Source: DASUCS01 sp041166745
Lineage (GTDB): Bacteria > Actinomycetota > Acidimicrobiia > Acidimicrobiales > JACDCH01
DNA: 64,000 nt
Reading direction: 5' to 3'
NCBI GenBank assembly: GCA_041166745.1
Contig: JBEEGH010000029.1
Coordinates: 244,846 to 308,845, forward strand
Each line of letters begins with the position of its first letter. Position 1 is the stretch's first letter. The translations under genes and the position numbers were made by a program. Shown piece after piece: positions 52,253-60,291 of the stretch. The notes beneath the pieces are model-generated. The model saw only the letters and a program-made list of their open reading frames with translations. It was not told the DNA's origin and ran no database searches.

Positions 52253-52965
52253 GCAGTGCGCAGCGGCATGACGGTGGCGAGCTCGTCGACCACCGCCACA
52301 CCACCACCAGCCGCCGGCAACCAGAGCTCGATCTGTTTCACGCGAGACGCGCCTCGACGTCCGCTGGCTTCGACCACCGTGCGCCGCGCGTGCAAGTGGC
52401 CGTAACCATCGCCGATGCCTTCCCACTCGGAGCGCACGACCGACAGGCGGACGTCGGGCGCTTCGGGCCACGAGTCGCCCAACACGATGAGCACCGAACC
52501 CCGCTCTCGAGCGCGGGCGATCAGTCGACGAGCATCCCCGCCAGACACCCGACGGCGCGAACGCAACAGCACGACGTCGAGGGCGTCGACCAGCGCAGCA
52601 ACCACCGAGGCCCACACCGCGCCGCTGGAAGCCTCACTGGCGCGAGGCCCGGCGGTCGGATCGGCGACCACCACGAGCCGATCGAGGGCCACCCCCAATT
52701 CGGCTGCGGCCGCCAAACCGAGATTCGAGACGCCGACTGCCGCGGCCCACGACCCTTGACCGCTCGGCCCGGCGAGTACGGCGAGCGCGAGGGAGGTGGA
52801 ATCGCCCACGGCGACCGTGCTGCCCCGCCGCAATCCCTCGGGGAACAACGGCCGAAGGGGCTCGAGCACGGGCAAGACGTGCTCGCGGGCCAGGGCGACC
52901 GGACGGGCACGGGCCGCGACCTCGTGCAACTGGGAGATGCGTTCGGCCGTCGCCTCGCTCCGCAT
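52249..52965 (-). CDS. imuA': ImuA' (RecA-like mutasome accessory protein)
   Basis: A 238-residue RecA-fold protein of the ImuA' type, with weak motifs: RRGSTVAVGD replaces Walker A, and LDVVLLRSR and SVLIVLGDSW follow the RecA strand order. It interacts with ImuB, RecA and DnaE2 in translesion synthesis. ATG 52965 lies 10 bases after an SOS box; the longer frame starting at 53019 would include the box and is rejected. Translation of imuB is coupled by a 4-base overlap. Confidence 0.8.
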   Translation of the reverse strand: MRSEATAERISQLHEVAARARPVALAREHVLPVLEPLRPLFPEGLRRGSTVAVGDSTSLALAVLAGPSGQGSWAAAVGVSNLGLAAAAELGVALDRLVVVADPTAGPRASEASSGAVWASVVAALVDALDVVLLRSRRRVSGGDARRLIARARERGSVLIVLGDSWPEAPDVRLSVVRSEWEGIGDGYGHLHARRTVVEASGRRGASRVKQIELWLPAAGGGVAVVDELATVMPLRTA

Positions 52966-52969
52966 TGAG

Positions 52970-52975
52970 AGAGTA
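52970..52975 (-). promoter_or_regulatory. -10 element (TACTCT) of imuA'-imuB
   Basis: TACTCT on the minus strand lies right after the SOS box and 4 bases before ATG 52965, so it would start transcription at or near the start codon. Confidence 0.45.
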
Positions 52976-52991
52976 TCGAACGTCTGTTCGC
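52976..52991. promoter_or_regulatory. SOS (LexA) box upstream of imuA'-imuB
   Basis: TCGAAC-GTCT-GTTCGC matches the actinobacterial LexA box at 11 of 12 arm positions. It is 10 bases before imuA' and close in layout to the dnaE2 box. Confidence 0.85.
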
Positions 52992-53047
52992 CCAGGTCAA
53001 GCGGTAGGAGTCGCCGCACGCCATCGCCGCCGCGACAAGATCACGCC

Positions 53048-54967
53048 ATGGTCGGTCGACATGCCGTGAAAAGCCGACCGGCCCAACGGCTCACCAGCCT
53101 CCCCCACCTCCCGGCCCTCGATGGTCTGCGAGGCCTCGCCGTCGCCGCCGTGCTGCTCTTCCACGGCGACCACCTGACCGGCGGCTTCCTCGGGGTCGAC
53201 CTCTTCTTCGTCCTCTCCGGCTTCCTCATCACCGGTCTCCTGCTCGCGGAGGCTCGGAGCGGTCGCATCGACCTCGTGAGGTTCTGGTCTCGCCGGGCCC
53301 GCCGGCTCCTTCCTGCGCTTGCGGTGGTCTTGGGTGCAGTCGCCGTCTACGCGGTCGTCCTCGCTCGTACGGAGGAGTTGTCACGCATCCGATTCGACGG
53401 CCTCGCGACGGCGTTCTATTTCGCCAACTGGCGAAGCGTGTTCGAGACGCAGAGCTACTGGGACCTCTTCACCCGCCCTTCTCCGCTGGCACACACGTGG
53501 AGCCTGGCGATCGAAGAGCAGTTCTACGTGGTGTGGCCGCTGCTCGTCGCGGCCGTCGTCGCGCGGCGAACACGCGCCAAACGCGCGGTCGCACCCGCGG
53601 TGTTCACGATGTGCATCGTGTTGGGGGTCGCGTCCCTCATCGCGATGCTCTCGCTGTACCGAACCGACGACACCAACCGGGTGTACTTCGGAACGGACAC
53701 GCGGGCAGCCTCGATTCTCGTCGGAGCCGCGCTGGCGGCACTGCTCGCATGGCGTGGACAACCGCAGACGAGGCGAGCATGGCAGCGGGTGCACGGTGCT
53801 GCACTGGTGGGCGTCCTCGTGCTCGCGTACTCGTGGAGCCGCGTCGATGGCACCTCGTCGACGTTGTACCGCGGTGGGTTCTTCGTGTGCGCTCTGGCGG
53901 CGGCGGCGATCATCGCCGGCACGATGGACGCGCGGCCCACGCTCGTCAATCGAGTGCTCCAGCTGCCGCCTCTCGTCGGTCTTGGCCTCATCAGCTACGG
54001 CGTGTACCTGTGGCACTGGCCGATCTTCGTGGTGCTCGACTCGGCCCGAACGGGAATCTCCGGATGGCCGCTGTTCGGCCTGAGAGTCGTAGTCACCATC
54101 GCAATCGCCTTGGTGTCCTACGTCGTCATCGAGCACCCGATCCGGCGCGGCGCCTTCACGCCCGCGACGTGGCGCCGACTGACGCCGGCGATGGCCACCG
54201 TCATCGTGATCGCGCTGCTCGCGAGCACGATCCGATCCGATTCTGCCGTTCCACTCGCAGAGCGCACGCCGGACACCCCCGAGATCGCGTTGGCGGCCGC
54301 CGCGCAGGCGCCCCCTTCTGCGGCTCGCCTGCTCATCGTCGGGAACTCCGTCGCCTTCTCGCTCGCTGATGGCTTCAAGACGTTGCCGGAGGACGAACGC
54401 CCGGTGGTTTTCAACGCCGCCCTCCCCGCGTGCATCTTCCCTCCCGGCGTGACCAGGATTCGAAACGACCGCAAGGAAATTTCCAGCCGGCCGATCTATG
54501 ACTGCACGTCGGCCTGGGCCGACGACGTCGTCCAGTTCCATCCAGACATCGCACTCCTCGTTCTCGGCGACTTTGGTGATGGCGCCTACGAACACAACAC
54601 ACAGTGGATCGAGCCCTGCACTCCGGCGTTCGACGACTGGTATCGCGACTCGCTCAGAGACGCGGTCCGTTCACTGGGTTCGCCCGGTGTCCGCGTCGCC
54701 ATCAGCACCGCTGCGTACTCCAGTGGATTGTTCGGCGCGTCGCGTTTCGTCAAAGACGACTGCGTGAACGCCATCGATCGCGAGGTGGCCGCCGAGACAC
54801 CGAACGTCGTCTTGATCGACTTGGCTGCGTACATCTGTCCCACCCACGACAACTGCCGGACGGAACAAGACGGTGTGGCGCTACGCCCCGACGGCATCCA
54901 CTACGTCGACGACAGTGCGCGCTTGATCGCCGAGTGGATGCTGCCGCAACTCACGCGGCAGGCCTGA
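53048..54967 (+). CDS. OafA/YrhL-type acyltransferase with SGNH domain
   Basis: A 639-residue membrane acyltransferase. Residues 20-400 hold about 10-11 helices of acyltransferase family 3: LPALDGLRGLAVAAVLLFH with the catalytic His, GVDLFFVLSGFLITG, and HTWSLAIEEQFYVVWPLL. The C-terminal 220 residues form an extracytoplasmic SGNH hydrolase-like domain with LLIVGNSVAFSLADG (GNS instead of GDS) and the distal Asp-His in PDGIHYVDD. It transfers acyl groups to an envelope polysaccharide or glycolipid. ATG 53048 chosen; the upstream frame is a shadow. Confidence 0.9.
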   Translation: MVGRHAVKSRPAQRLTSLPHLPALDGLRGLAVAAVLLFHGDHLTGGFLGVDLFFVLSGFLITGLLLAEARSGRIDLVRFWSRRARRLLPALAVVLGAVAVYAVVLARTEELSRIRFDGLATAFYFANWRSVFETQSYWDLFTRPSPLAHTWSLAIEEQFYVVWPLLVAAVVARRTRAKRAVAPAVFTMCIVLGVASLIAMLSLYRTDDTNRVYFGTDTRAASILVGAALAALLAWRGQPQTRRAWQRVHGAALVGVLVLAYSWSRVDGTSSTLYRGGFFVCALAAAAIIAGTMDARPTLVNRVLQLPPLVGLGLISYGVYLWHWPIFVVLDSARTGISGWPLFGLRVVVTIAIALVSYVVIEHPIRRGAFTPATWRRLTPAMATVIVIALLASTIRSDSAVPLAERTPDTPEIALAAAAQAPPSAARLLIVGNSVAFSLADGFKTLPEDERPVVFNAALPACIFPPGVTRIRNDRKEISSRPIYDCTSAWADDVVQFHPDIALLVLGDFGDGAYEHNTQWIEPCTPAFDDWYRDSLRDAVRSLGSPGVRVAISTAAYSSGLFGASRFVKDDCVNAIDREVAAETPNVVLIDLAAYICPTHDNCRTEQDGVALRPDGIHYVDDSARLIAEWMLPQLTRQA

Positions 54968-56132
54968 TCAGCCCCAAGGCGTTGTCGCGCATGATGCCGC
55001 GGACCTCGTCGTCGGTGAAGCCCTTCAACTCGTCGGCGAAGCTGGCCGGTACAGCAATGCCCTCTGCGTGCGGATAGTCGGATCCGAACAGGATGTGGTC
55101 GGCACCGATGGCGTCGGCCAGCGACCGGATGTCGTCCTCGTAATACGGCGCCACCCACACGTGCTCGCGGAACTGCTCGATGGGATCGCCACCCGGAAAT
55201 TGGCCGGGCGTCATCGACCACGCCTTGTGGAGCTTCTTGACCAGGCTGGCCACCCACTCCGATCCGCTCTCGATCGTCGCCACGCGCACATTCGGAAAGC
55301 GCTCGAACACGCCGTGGCAGATGAGCGCGGCCATCGTGTCGAAGATCGGGCGATCGGAGGTCAGCAATCCGTAGAGGGCCGTGCGACGGAACGCTTCGAA
55401 CTCGGATGACTCCCCCCAGTCCGCGAGATAGCGGCCGTAGCCCGCCTCACCGGAGTGGTAGGCGACGGCGATGCCGGCCTCGTTGACCCGGGCCCAGAAC
55501 GGGTCATAGACGCGGTCGCCAGGTGAGCGGCCACCGCTCGGATGCATGATCGGCCCGGCGCGCATGCAGATGATGCGGGCACCGTGCTCGAGCACGCGAT
55601 CGAGCTCGCGCACGGCCGCATCCGGATCGAGCAGCGTGAAGTAGGGCGCGGCGAACAGGCGCTCCTCGAACGCGTATCCCCAGTCATCTTCGAGCCAGCG
55701 ATTGAAGGCCTCGAAGACGGCGTGCGCGGCGACAGGATCGTCGAGCAGGGCTTGCTCCATGCCGACGCCGAGCGTCGGGAACAAGAAACAGCCCTCCATG
55801 TCCTGGGCGTCCATCAGCTCGAGGCGGGCATCGCGGTTGCGATATTCCGCACGGATGGGCTCGAGTTCACCGAAGGCGCCACGAATGTCGTTGGCCGGCG
55901 AACGGCCGCGGAAGTACTCGTCGAGACAGCCGGGCTTGGCGATCGGATCGAATGTCGGATTGGGAATGAAGCGGTTGACTTTGCCTCCCACCAGCAGCCG
56001 GAGCTTGCCGTCGATCGTCGCCCACTGCATTCCTCGCTTCTGCAGCTCGGGATCGACGTGGCGAGTGAACGCGTCCGTCGCCTCGTAGTAGTGGTTGTCG
56101 GCATCGAACAGCCGGTAGCCGAGCTGGGACAT
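54951..56132 (-). CDS. Amidohydrolase family protein behind a KstR-like operator
   Basis: A 393-residue amidohydrolase 2-type TIM barrel related to the one at 46950. It starts MSQLGYRLFDADNHYYEAT, with DADNHYYE as the metal motif. IAVAYHSGEAGYG gives the strand 5 His and LFGSDYPHAEG the metal Asp (about 345). It would hydrolyse or decarboxylate a carboxylated ring compound. The KstR-like operator at 56150-56171 points to sterol or steroid catabolism (inference). ATG 56132 has an SD-like GGGGGTGG upstream; the frame extends further but across the operator. It overlaps the acyltransferase gene by 17 bases. Confidence 0.85.
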   Translation of the reverse strand: MSQLGYRLFDADNHYYEATDAFTRHVDPELQKRGMQWATIDGKLRLLVGGKVNRFIPNPTFDPIAKPGCLDEYFRGRSPANDIRGAFGELEPIRAEYRNRDARLELMDAQDMEGCFLFPTLGVGMEQALLDDPVAAHAVFEAFNRWLEDDWGYAFEERLFAAPYFTLLDPDAAVRELDRVLEHGARIICMRAGPIMHPSGGRSPGDRVYDPFWARVNEAGIAVAYHSGEAGYGRYLADWGESSEFEAFRRTALYGLLTSDRPIFDTMAALICHGVFERFPNVRVATIESGSEWVASLVKKLHKAWSMTPGQFPGGDPIEQFREHVWVAPYYEDDIRSLADAIGADHILFGSDYPHAEGIAVPASFADELKGFTDDEVRGIMRDNALGLIRPAA

Positions 56133-56149
56133 GATCCACCCCCGAGGCG

Positions 56150-56171
56150 AAACTAGAACAGGTTCTAGTTT
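56150..56171. promoter_or_regulatory. KstR-like palindromic operator
   Basis: AAACTAGAAC (56150-56159) and GTTCTAGTTT (56162-56171) are perfect arms around AG. The core TAGAAC-N2-GTTCTA fits the KstR consensus TnnAACnnGTTnnA of mycobacterial cholesterol genes. It lies 17 bases before ATG 56132 and overlaps the stop of the dehydrogenase gene. A minus-strand -10-like TAAACT (56167-56172) overlaps it, so a repressor would block this promoter. Confidence 0.75.
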
Positions 56172-57441
56172 ACGGGAACAGGCCCCGCGCCTCAATAGCG
56201 GCGGCGACGCGCTCGAGCGCCAACGCGAAGGCGGCGCGTCGCATCGACACATCGAACTGCTGTGACTTGGCCCACACCGAGGTGAACGCCGACTCCATGT
56301 GCGAACGAAGTCGCTCGGCGACGAGCTCTTCCTCCCACGCATACCCCTGACGCGACTGCGCCCACTCGAAGTAGGAAGCGGTCACACCGCCGGCATTCGC
56401 CAGGATGTCGGGCACGACAACCACCCCCCTTCGATCGAGCACCGGCTCGGCCTCGCGCGTGGTCGGTCCGTTCGCGGCCTCGACCACGACGGGCGCCGCC
56501 AGCTTCTCGGCGACTTCTTCGGTGATGACACCACCGAGAGCGGCGGGGATGAACAGGTCTGACGGCAGCGCGTAGATCGCGTCGTCGTCGATGGGGTCGC
56601 CTCCCTGGAAACCGGCGACAGTCCCTGCAACCGAGACGTGATCAGAAAGAGCAGCGACGTCGAGTCCGCCCTCGTTGACGACCGCGCCCCCGACATCGCT
56701 CACCGCGATCACGCGCATGCCCGCGGACGAGAGCAAGAATGCGAGCGGACCCCCGACCTTGCCGAATCCTTGGAGCACGACGCGTTTGCCGGTGACGTTG
56801 AGGCCGAGCTCGGCAAACACCCTCCGAACGCACACCACGACACCCGACGACGTTGCGCCCGCGTGCAGGCGCGTTCCGCCGATCGACAATGGTTTGCCGG
56901 TGACCACGCCGGCGAGATGCTGACCGGTCGTCATCGACAGCGTGTCCATCATCCACGCCATGACGCGACCATCGGTGTTGACATCGGGCGCGGGCACATC
57001 TCGATCTGGTCCGAGCAGCGGCGAGATCTCGAACGTGAAGCGACGCGTGACCCGCTCGAGCTCGCCGAGGCTGAATCGGGTGGGATCGCAACGGACACCG
57101 CCCTTCGCTCCTCCGAACGGAATGTCGACGATCGCGGTCTTGTAGGTCATCGACGCCGCGAGCGCCTTCACCTCATCGACGTCCAGCTGTGGGTGGAATC
57201 GCAGTCCGCCCTTGCCGGGACCGCGAGTGGTGTCGTGATGGACCCGCCAGCCGATGAAGACCTCGACCTCGCCGCTGTCCATCCGCACGGGCACCGAGAC
57301 CTCGAGCACTCGCTCGGGCGAACGGAGCAACCGATGAATCGCAGGATCGACACCGATCAGCTCGGCGGCGTCGTCGAGCCGAGCGAGGATCGCCTCCCAA
57401 GACCCGGTTGGCACGGTCCCATCTTGTCCTACCGTCCCCAC
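56170..57441 (-). CDS. Glu/Leu/Phe/Val family dehydrogenase
   Basis: A 423-residue amino acid dehydrogenase, a paralogue of the gdhA product at 29794. GPGKGGLRFHPQLDVDEV replaces GPYKGGVRYHP, with the substrate-binding Lys kept. FGGAKGGVR has the catalytic Lys, PAPDVNTD the Asp and LQGFGKVGG the Rossmann loop. Substrate may be glutamate, leucine or a branched-chain acid. It ends at the KstR-like operator. GTG 57441 is used; GTG 57414 is an alternative start. Confidence 0.85.
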   Translation of the reverse strand: MGTVGQDGTVPTGSWEAILARLDDAAELIGVDPAIHRLLRSPERVLEVSVPVRMDSGEVEVFIGWRVHHDTTRGPGKGGLRFHPQLDVDEVKALAASMTYKTAIVDIPFGGAKGGVRCDPTRFSLGELERVTRRFTFEISPLLGPDRDVPAPDVNTDGRVMAWMMDTLSMTTGQHLAGVVTGKPLSIGGTRLHAGATSSGVVVCVRRVFAELGLNVTGKRVVLQGFGKVGGPLAFLLSSAGMRVIAVSDVGGAVVNEGGLDVAALSDHVSVAGTVAGFQGGDPIDDDAIYALPSDLFIPAALGGVITEEVAEKLAAPVVVEAANGPTTREAEPVLDRRGVVVVPDILANAGGVTASYFEWAQSRQGYAWEEELVAERLRSHMESAFTSVWAKSQQFDVSMRRAAFALALERVAAAIEARGLFP

Positions 57442-57460
57442 GCGGTGTGTGACGGGTGGA

Positions 57461-58756
57461 TCAGGCCTGCGAACGGCGAACGCGCAGCACCTCGGGGTTG
57501 TAGCAGACGCCCTTCATGCCGAGCATCTGCGCCGGCACGCACAGGTTCGAGTTCTGACACAAGCCGTGGTCGTGATCGTCCGACGGACCCCCGAGGATCC
57601 GGCCGGCCAGATCGGGTTCGGCGTAGAACGGCCGACCGATCCCGACCATGTCTGCTTCGTTCTCGCTGAGGATCTGATCGACCTCGGCGCGTGTCCGGAT
57701 GCCGCCCACCGCCAGCACCGGGATCGACACCACGGCTTTCACGGCACGGAAGCGACTGCGATTCCAGACCGGACGGAAGGGCGACGCCAACCCTCCGGCG
57801 ACGTATCCGGCCATGAGCACCCCGCGCTCGAAGCGCTTCGTCGCGGCGCGACGGAATCGAGTCTGCATGGCCTTGTTGCGCCAAAGGGAGGTCGGGATGC
57901 CGCCTCGCGACAGCGTGGAGTCGGGCAGGACCGAGACGTGCACCGGCGTGACGGAGTCGTAGCCCCACTCCTCACACAGCTGCGCGAGGCGGACGCCTTC
58001 GTCCCACGTCGTGCGGGGAGTGAGCGGGGGCGCCTTCTCCGCGACCGGGATCTTCACCGTGCACGTGAAGTCGGCGCCGGCACGTCCCGCGACGTGACCG
58101 CGGATCAGCTCGAGGATGCGAGCGCGCCGTTCAGGTGAGCCGCCGAACTCGTCGGTGCGCCGGTTGTAGAACGGTGACAGGAACTGATCGAGCAGCTTCG
58201 CGTTGCTCGACGCGAGCTGAACCCCGTCGTACCCGGCCTCGCGCGCCCACGCCGCGACCTCGCCGTAGCGCGCGCACATCGCGTGCACCTCGTCCGTGGT
58301 CATCGCGTGAACGGGCGCCCGCCGGAACACGGGACGCAGGTACCAACGCAGCTCGCTCGGCGACAGCAGCGGATCGCGTCGTTGCGAGGCATACGGCTCG
58401 TGCCACGCCTCCATCGCGAACAGGCCCGCGTGGCCGATCTGGATCCAGATGGCGGAGCCCTGCGCGTGTACCTGTTCGACCATCGGGGCCAGCCGCATCA
58501 TTCGTTCTCGGGTGTGCACGAGCGTCATGCCCGGTGAGCTACGGCCCTCCTCGCTGATGCACGAGTTGCCCTGGACGATGAGACCGACGCCGTGCCGGGC
58601 GTTCGCGACGAACGCCTTCGCGTAGATGTCCGCGCAGTCGTCGCCGTCGCCTGCGCCTTCGAGCACCGGCGCTCGGTACAGACGGTTGCGAACGGCGGTG
58701 GTGCCACCGATTCGCAGCGGCGTGCTCAGCACGTCAGCCGGTCGGGGCGGGTTCAC
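57461..58756 (-). CDS. OYE-family NADH:flavin oxidoreductase
   Basis: A 431-residue FMN-binding TIM-barrel enzyme of the old yellow enzyme / 2,4-dienoyl-CoA reductase group. NRLYRAPVLEG, QIGHAGLFA, YDGVQLASSNAKLLDQFLSP, NRRTDEFGGS and VGIGRPFYAEPDLA are signature blocks. The C-terminal Cys cluster that holds a 4Fe-4S centre in dienoyl-CoA reductase reads CQNSNLC then 12 residues to GVC, lacking one Cys, so it probably has no cluster. Reduces an enone or dienoyl-CoA type substrate. Its GTG start lies inside the end of the next upstream gene. Confidence 0.85.
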   Translation of the reverse strand: MNPPRPADVLSTPLRIGGTTAVRNRLYRAPVLEGAGDGDDCADIYAKAFVANARHGVGLIVQGNSCISEEGRSSPGMTLVHTRERMMRLAPMVEQVHAQGSAIWIQIGHAGLFAMEAWHEPYASQRRDPLLSPSELRWYLRPVFRRAPVHAMTTDEVHAMCARYGEVAAWAREAGYDGVQLASSNAKLLDQFLSPFYNRRTDEFGGSPERRARILELIRGHVAGRAGADFTCTVKIPVAEKAPPLTPRTTWDEGVRLAQLCEEWGYDSVTPVHVSVLPDSTLSRGGIPTSLWRNKAMQTRFRRAATKRFERGVLMAGYVAGGLASPFRPVWNRSRFRAVKAVVSIPVLAVGGIRTRAEVDQILSENEADMVGIGRPFYAEPDLAGRILGGPSDDHDHGLCQNSNLCVPAQMLGMKGVCYNPEVLRVRRSQA

Positions 58757-59078
58757 CCTCGTCGACGCGTGGCTCTTGGCCGGGCGCGCTCGGCTCTCGG
58801 TAGTAGCGGAAGAGGTCCCGGATCACGTCGATCAGCCCGTCGTCGGTCGCGCCCTTCGCGAGGTCGATGGTGATCATGTTGTCGTAGATGTGCACCGCCT
58901 CGACCCCACCGTGCTCCAAGAGCCGGCGGGCGAGCTCGTCGGGCGGACGATTGCCCTCGATCGTCTGGCCGGCCTGGTAGCGCTCGTGGCCCATTCCGGT
59001 GAGCGGCCGGTTGATCTCGAAGCGCACGACGCCAGGGCGGTGCGAGCGCTTCTCGACGACGGTGATCGGCTGGCCCAT
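58734..59078 (-). CDS. Small NifU-N-like (Nfu_N) domain protein
   Basis: A 114-residue protein that looks like the N-terminal domain of Nfu-type scaffolds: ITVVEKRSHRPGVVRFEINR at the start, TGMGHERYQAGQTI in the middle and VHIYDNMITIDLAKGA near 62-77. Free-standing versions in actinobacteria have no assigned role. It overlaps the start of the OYE-family gene by 23 bases on the same strand, so the two are coupled. Confidence 0.65.
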   Translation of the reverse strand: MGQPITVVEKRSHRPGVVRFEINRPLTGMGHERYQAGQTIEGNRPPDELARRLLEHGGVEAVHIYDNMITIDLAKGATDDGLIDVIRDLFRYYREPSAPGQEPRVDEGEPAPTG

Positions 59079-59127
59079 CGGGGGTCAACCTACTTCCACC
59101 ATCCGCGGCCCCCGCAAAGCGAAGGCC

Positions 59128-59133
59128 TACCGT
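59128..59133 (+). promoter_or_regulatory. Leaderless -10 element (TACCGT)
   Basis: TACCGT ends 8 bases before GTG 59142, supporting this start of the permease gene. Confidence 0.45.
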
Positions 59134-59141
59134 CGGTTGCC

Positions 59142-60266
59142 GTGGCCGAGCCCTCTGCGCCCGCGCGCCGACCCGTTCCCTGGCGCACGATCTGGGCGAC
59201 GATCGTGTCGGTCGCGGCGGTATACATCGGCTATCAGGCGTTCCTCGCCGTCGGGCGCGTCGTCACCTACCTGGTCGTCGCGATCTTCTTCGCCATCGTG
59301 CTCAACCCGGCCGTCGACTTCCTCCAATACCGGCTGCGTTTTCGGCGCGGCATCGCCACCGCGGTGGTGGTGCTGACCGGGCTCGGCCTCCTGGCGGCGA
59401 TGATCTACGCCTTCGTGAAGCCGATCGCCGAACAGGCGTCGACGTTCTCACAAGACCTGCCGACGTACGTCGAAGAGGCTAGAAACGGCCAAGGTCCGGT
59501 CGGCGACCTCGTCAAGAGATACAACCTCGAGCAGAAGATCAAGGACAACCAGCCGAAGATCCAAGAGGCGGTCAGCAACTTCGGCCAGTCCGGCCTCGAC
59601 ATCGTGCAGCGCGTCTTCACGACGATCGTCGCGGCCATCACGGTGCTCGTGCTCACGATCCTCATCGTGCTCGAGGCGCCATCGCTCACCCAGGGACTGC
59701 TCAACCTGATACCGATCGAGCGGCACCGAACGCGGGCGCAGCGGGTGGCCACCGACGCGGCCAAGGCCGTCAGCGGCTACGTGTTCGGCAACCTGCTCAT
59801 CAGCCTGATCGCCGGCGTGGCCACGTGGATCATGCTGCTCATCGTGGGCGTTCCGTACGCAGCCACGCTCGGCCTGTTCGTCGGATTCGCCGATCTCATT
59901 CCACTGATCGGCGCCACCCTTGGCGCGGTGCCGACGATCCTGTTCGCGTTCTTGCACTCCGTCCCGGCGGGCATCACGGCCACCGTCTTCTACGTCGTGT
60001 ACCAGCAGTTCGAGAACCACGTGCTCCAGGTCACGATCATGTCGCGCACGGTGAAGCTCAACCCGCTGGCCGTTCTCATCAGCGTGCTCGTCGGTGTCGA
60101 GCTCTTCGGCTTCCTGGGCGCGCTCCTCGCCATTCCCGCGGGCGGGATCATCCAGGTCATCGCCCGCGACATCTACGACGAGAGTCGAGGCAAGTGGAAG
60201 ACCGAGCCAACGGTCGGCGCCGACGAGGTTGCGATCTCGGTAGCCACTGACGACGCGAACTCCTAG
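59142..60266 (+). CDS. AI-2E family transporter (PerM-type permease)
   Basis: A 374-residue polytopic membrane protein of the AI-2E/PerM family with about eight helices. VTYLVVAIFFAIVLNPAVDF is the conserved N-terminal helix pair and FGNLLISLIAGVATWIML lies in the middle. The GLFVGFADLIPLIGATLGAV and QQFENHVLQVTIMSRTVKL blocks are the family's C-terminal signature. Members export small molecules or act as Na+/H+ antiporters; the specific role is unknown. The frame further upstream is antisense to the preceding genes. Confidence 0.85.
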   Translation: MAEPSAPARRPVPWRTIWATIVSVAAVYIGYQAFLAVGRVVTYLVVAIFFAIVLNPAVDFLQYRLRFRRGIATAVVVLTGLGLLAAMIYAFVKPIAEQASTFSQDLPTYVEEARNGQGPVGDLVKRYNLEQKIKDNQPKIQEAVSNFGQSGLDIVQRVFTTIVAAITVLVLTILIVLEAPSLTQGLLNLIPIERHRTRAQRVATDAAKAVSGYVFGNLLISLIAGVATWIMLLIVGVPYAATLGLFVGFADLIPLIGATLGAVPTILFAFLHSVPAGITATVFYVVYQQFENHVLQVTIMSRTVKLNPLAVLISVLVGVELFGFLGALLAIPAGGIIQVIARDIYDESRGKWKTEPTVGADEVAISVATDDANS

Positions 60267-60279
60267 ACCCCCAAGGACT

Positions 60280-60285
60280 TAGTCT
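60280..60285 (+). promoter_or_regulatory. Leaderless -10 element (TAGTCT)
   Basis: TAGTCT ends 6 bases before ATG 60292; same hexamer and spacing as at dnaE2. Confidence 0.5.
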
Positions 60286-60291
60286 GCGGTC

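Noticed and set aside
50690..52615. Longer imuB frame starting inside imuA'
   Set aside because: The extra N-terminal part is out of frame with imuA' and Arg/Gly-rich; ATG 52252 with the ATGA overlap is the natural start.
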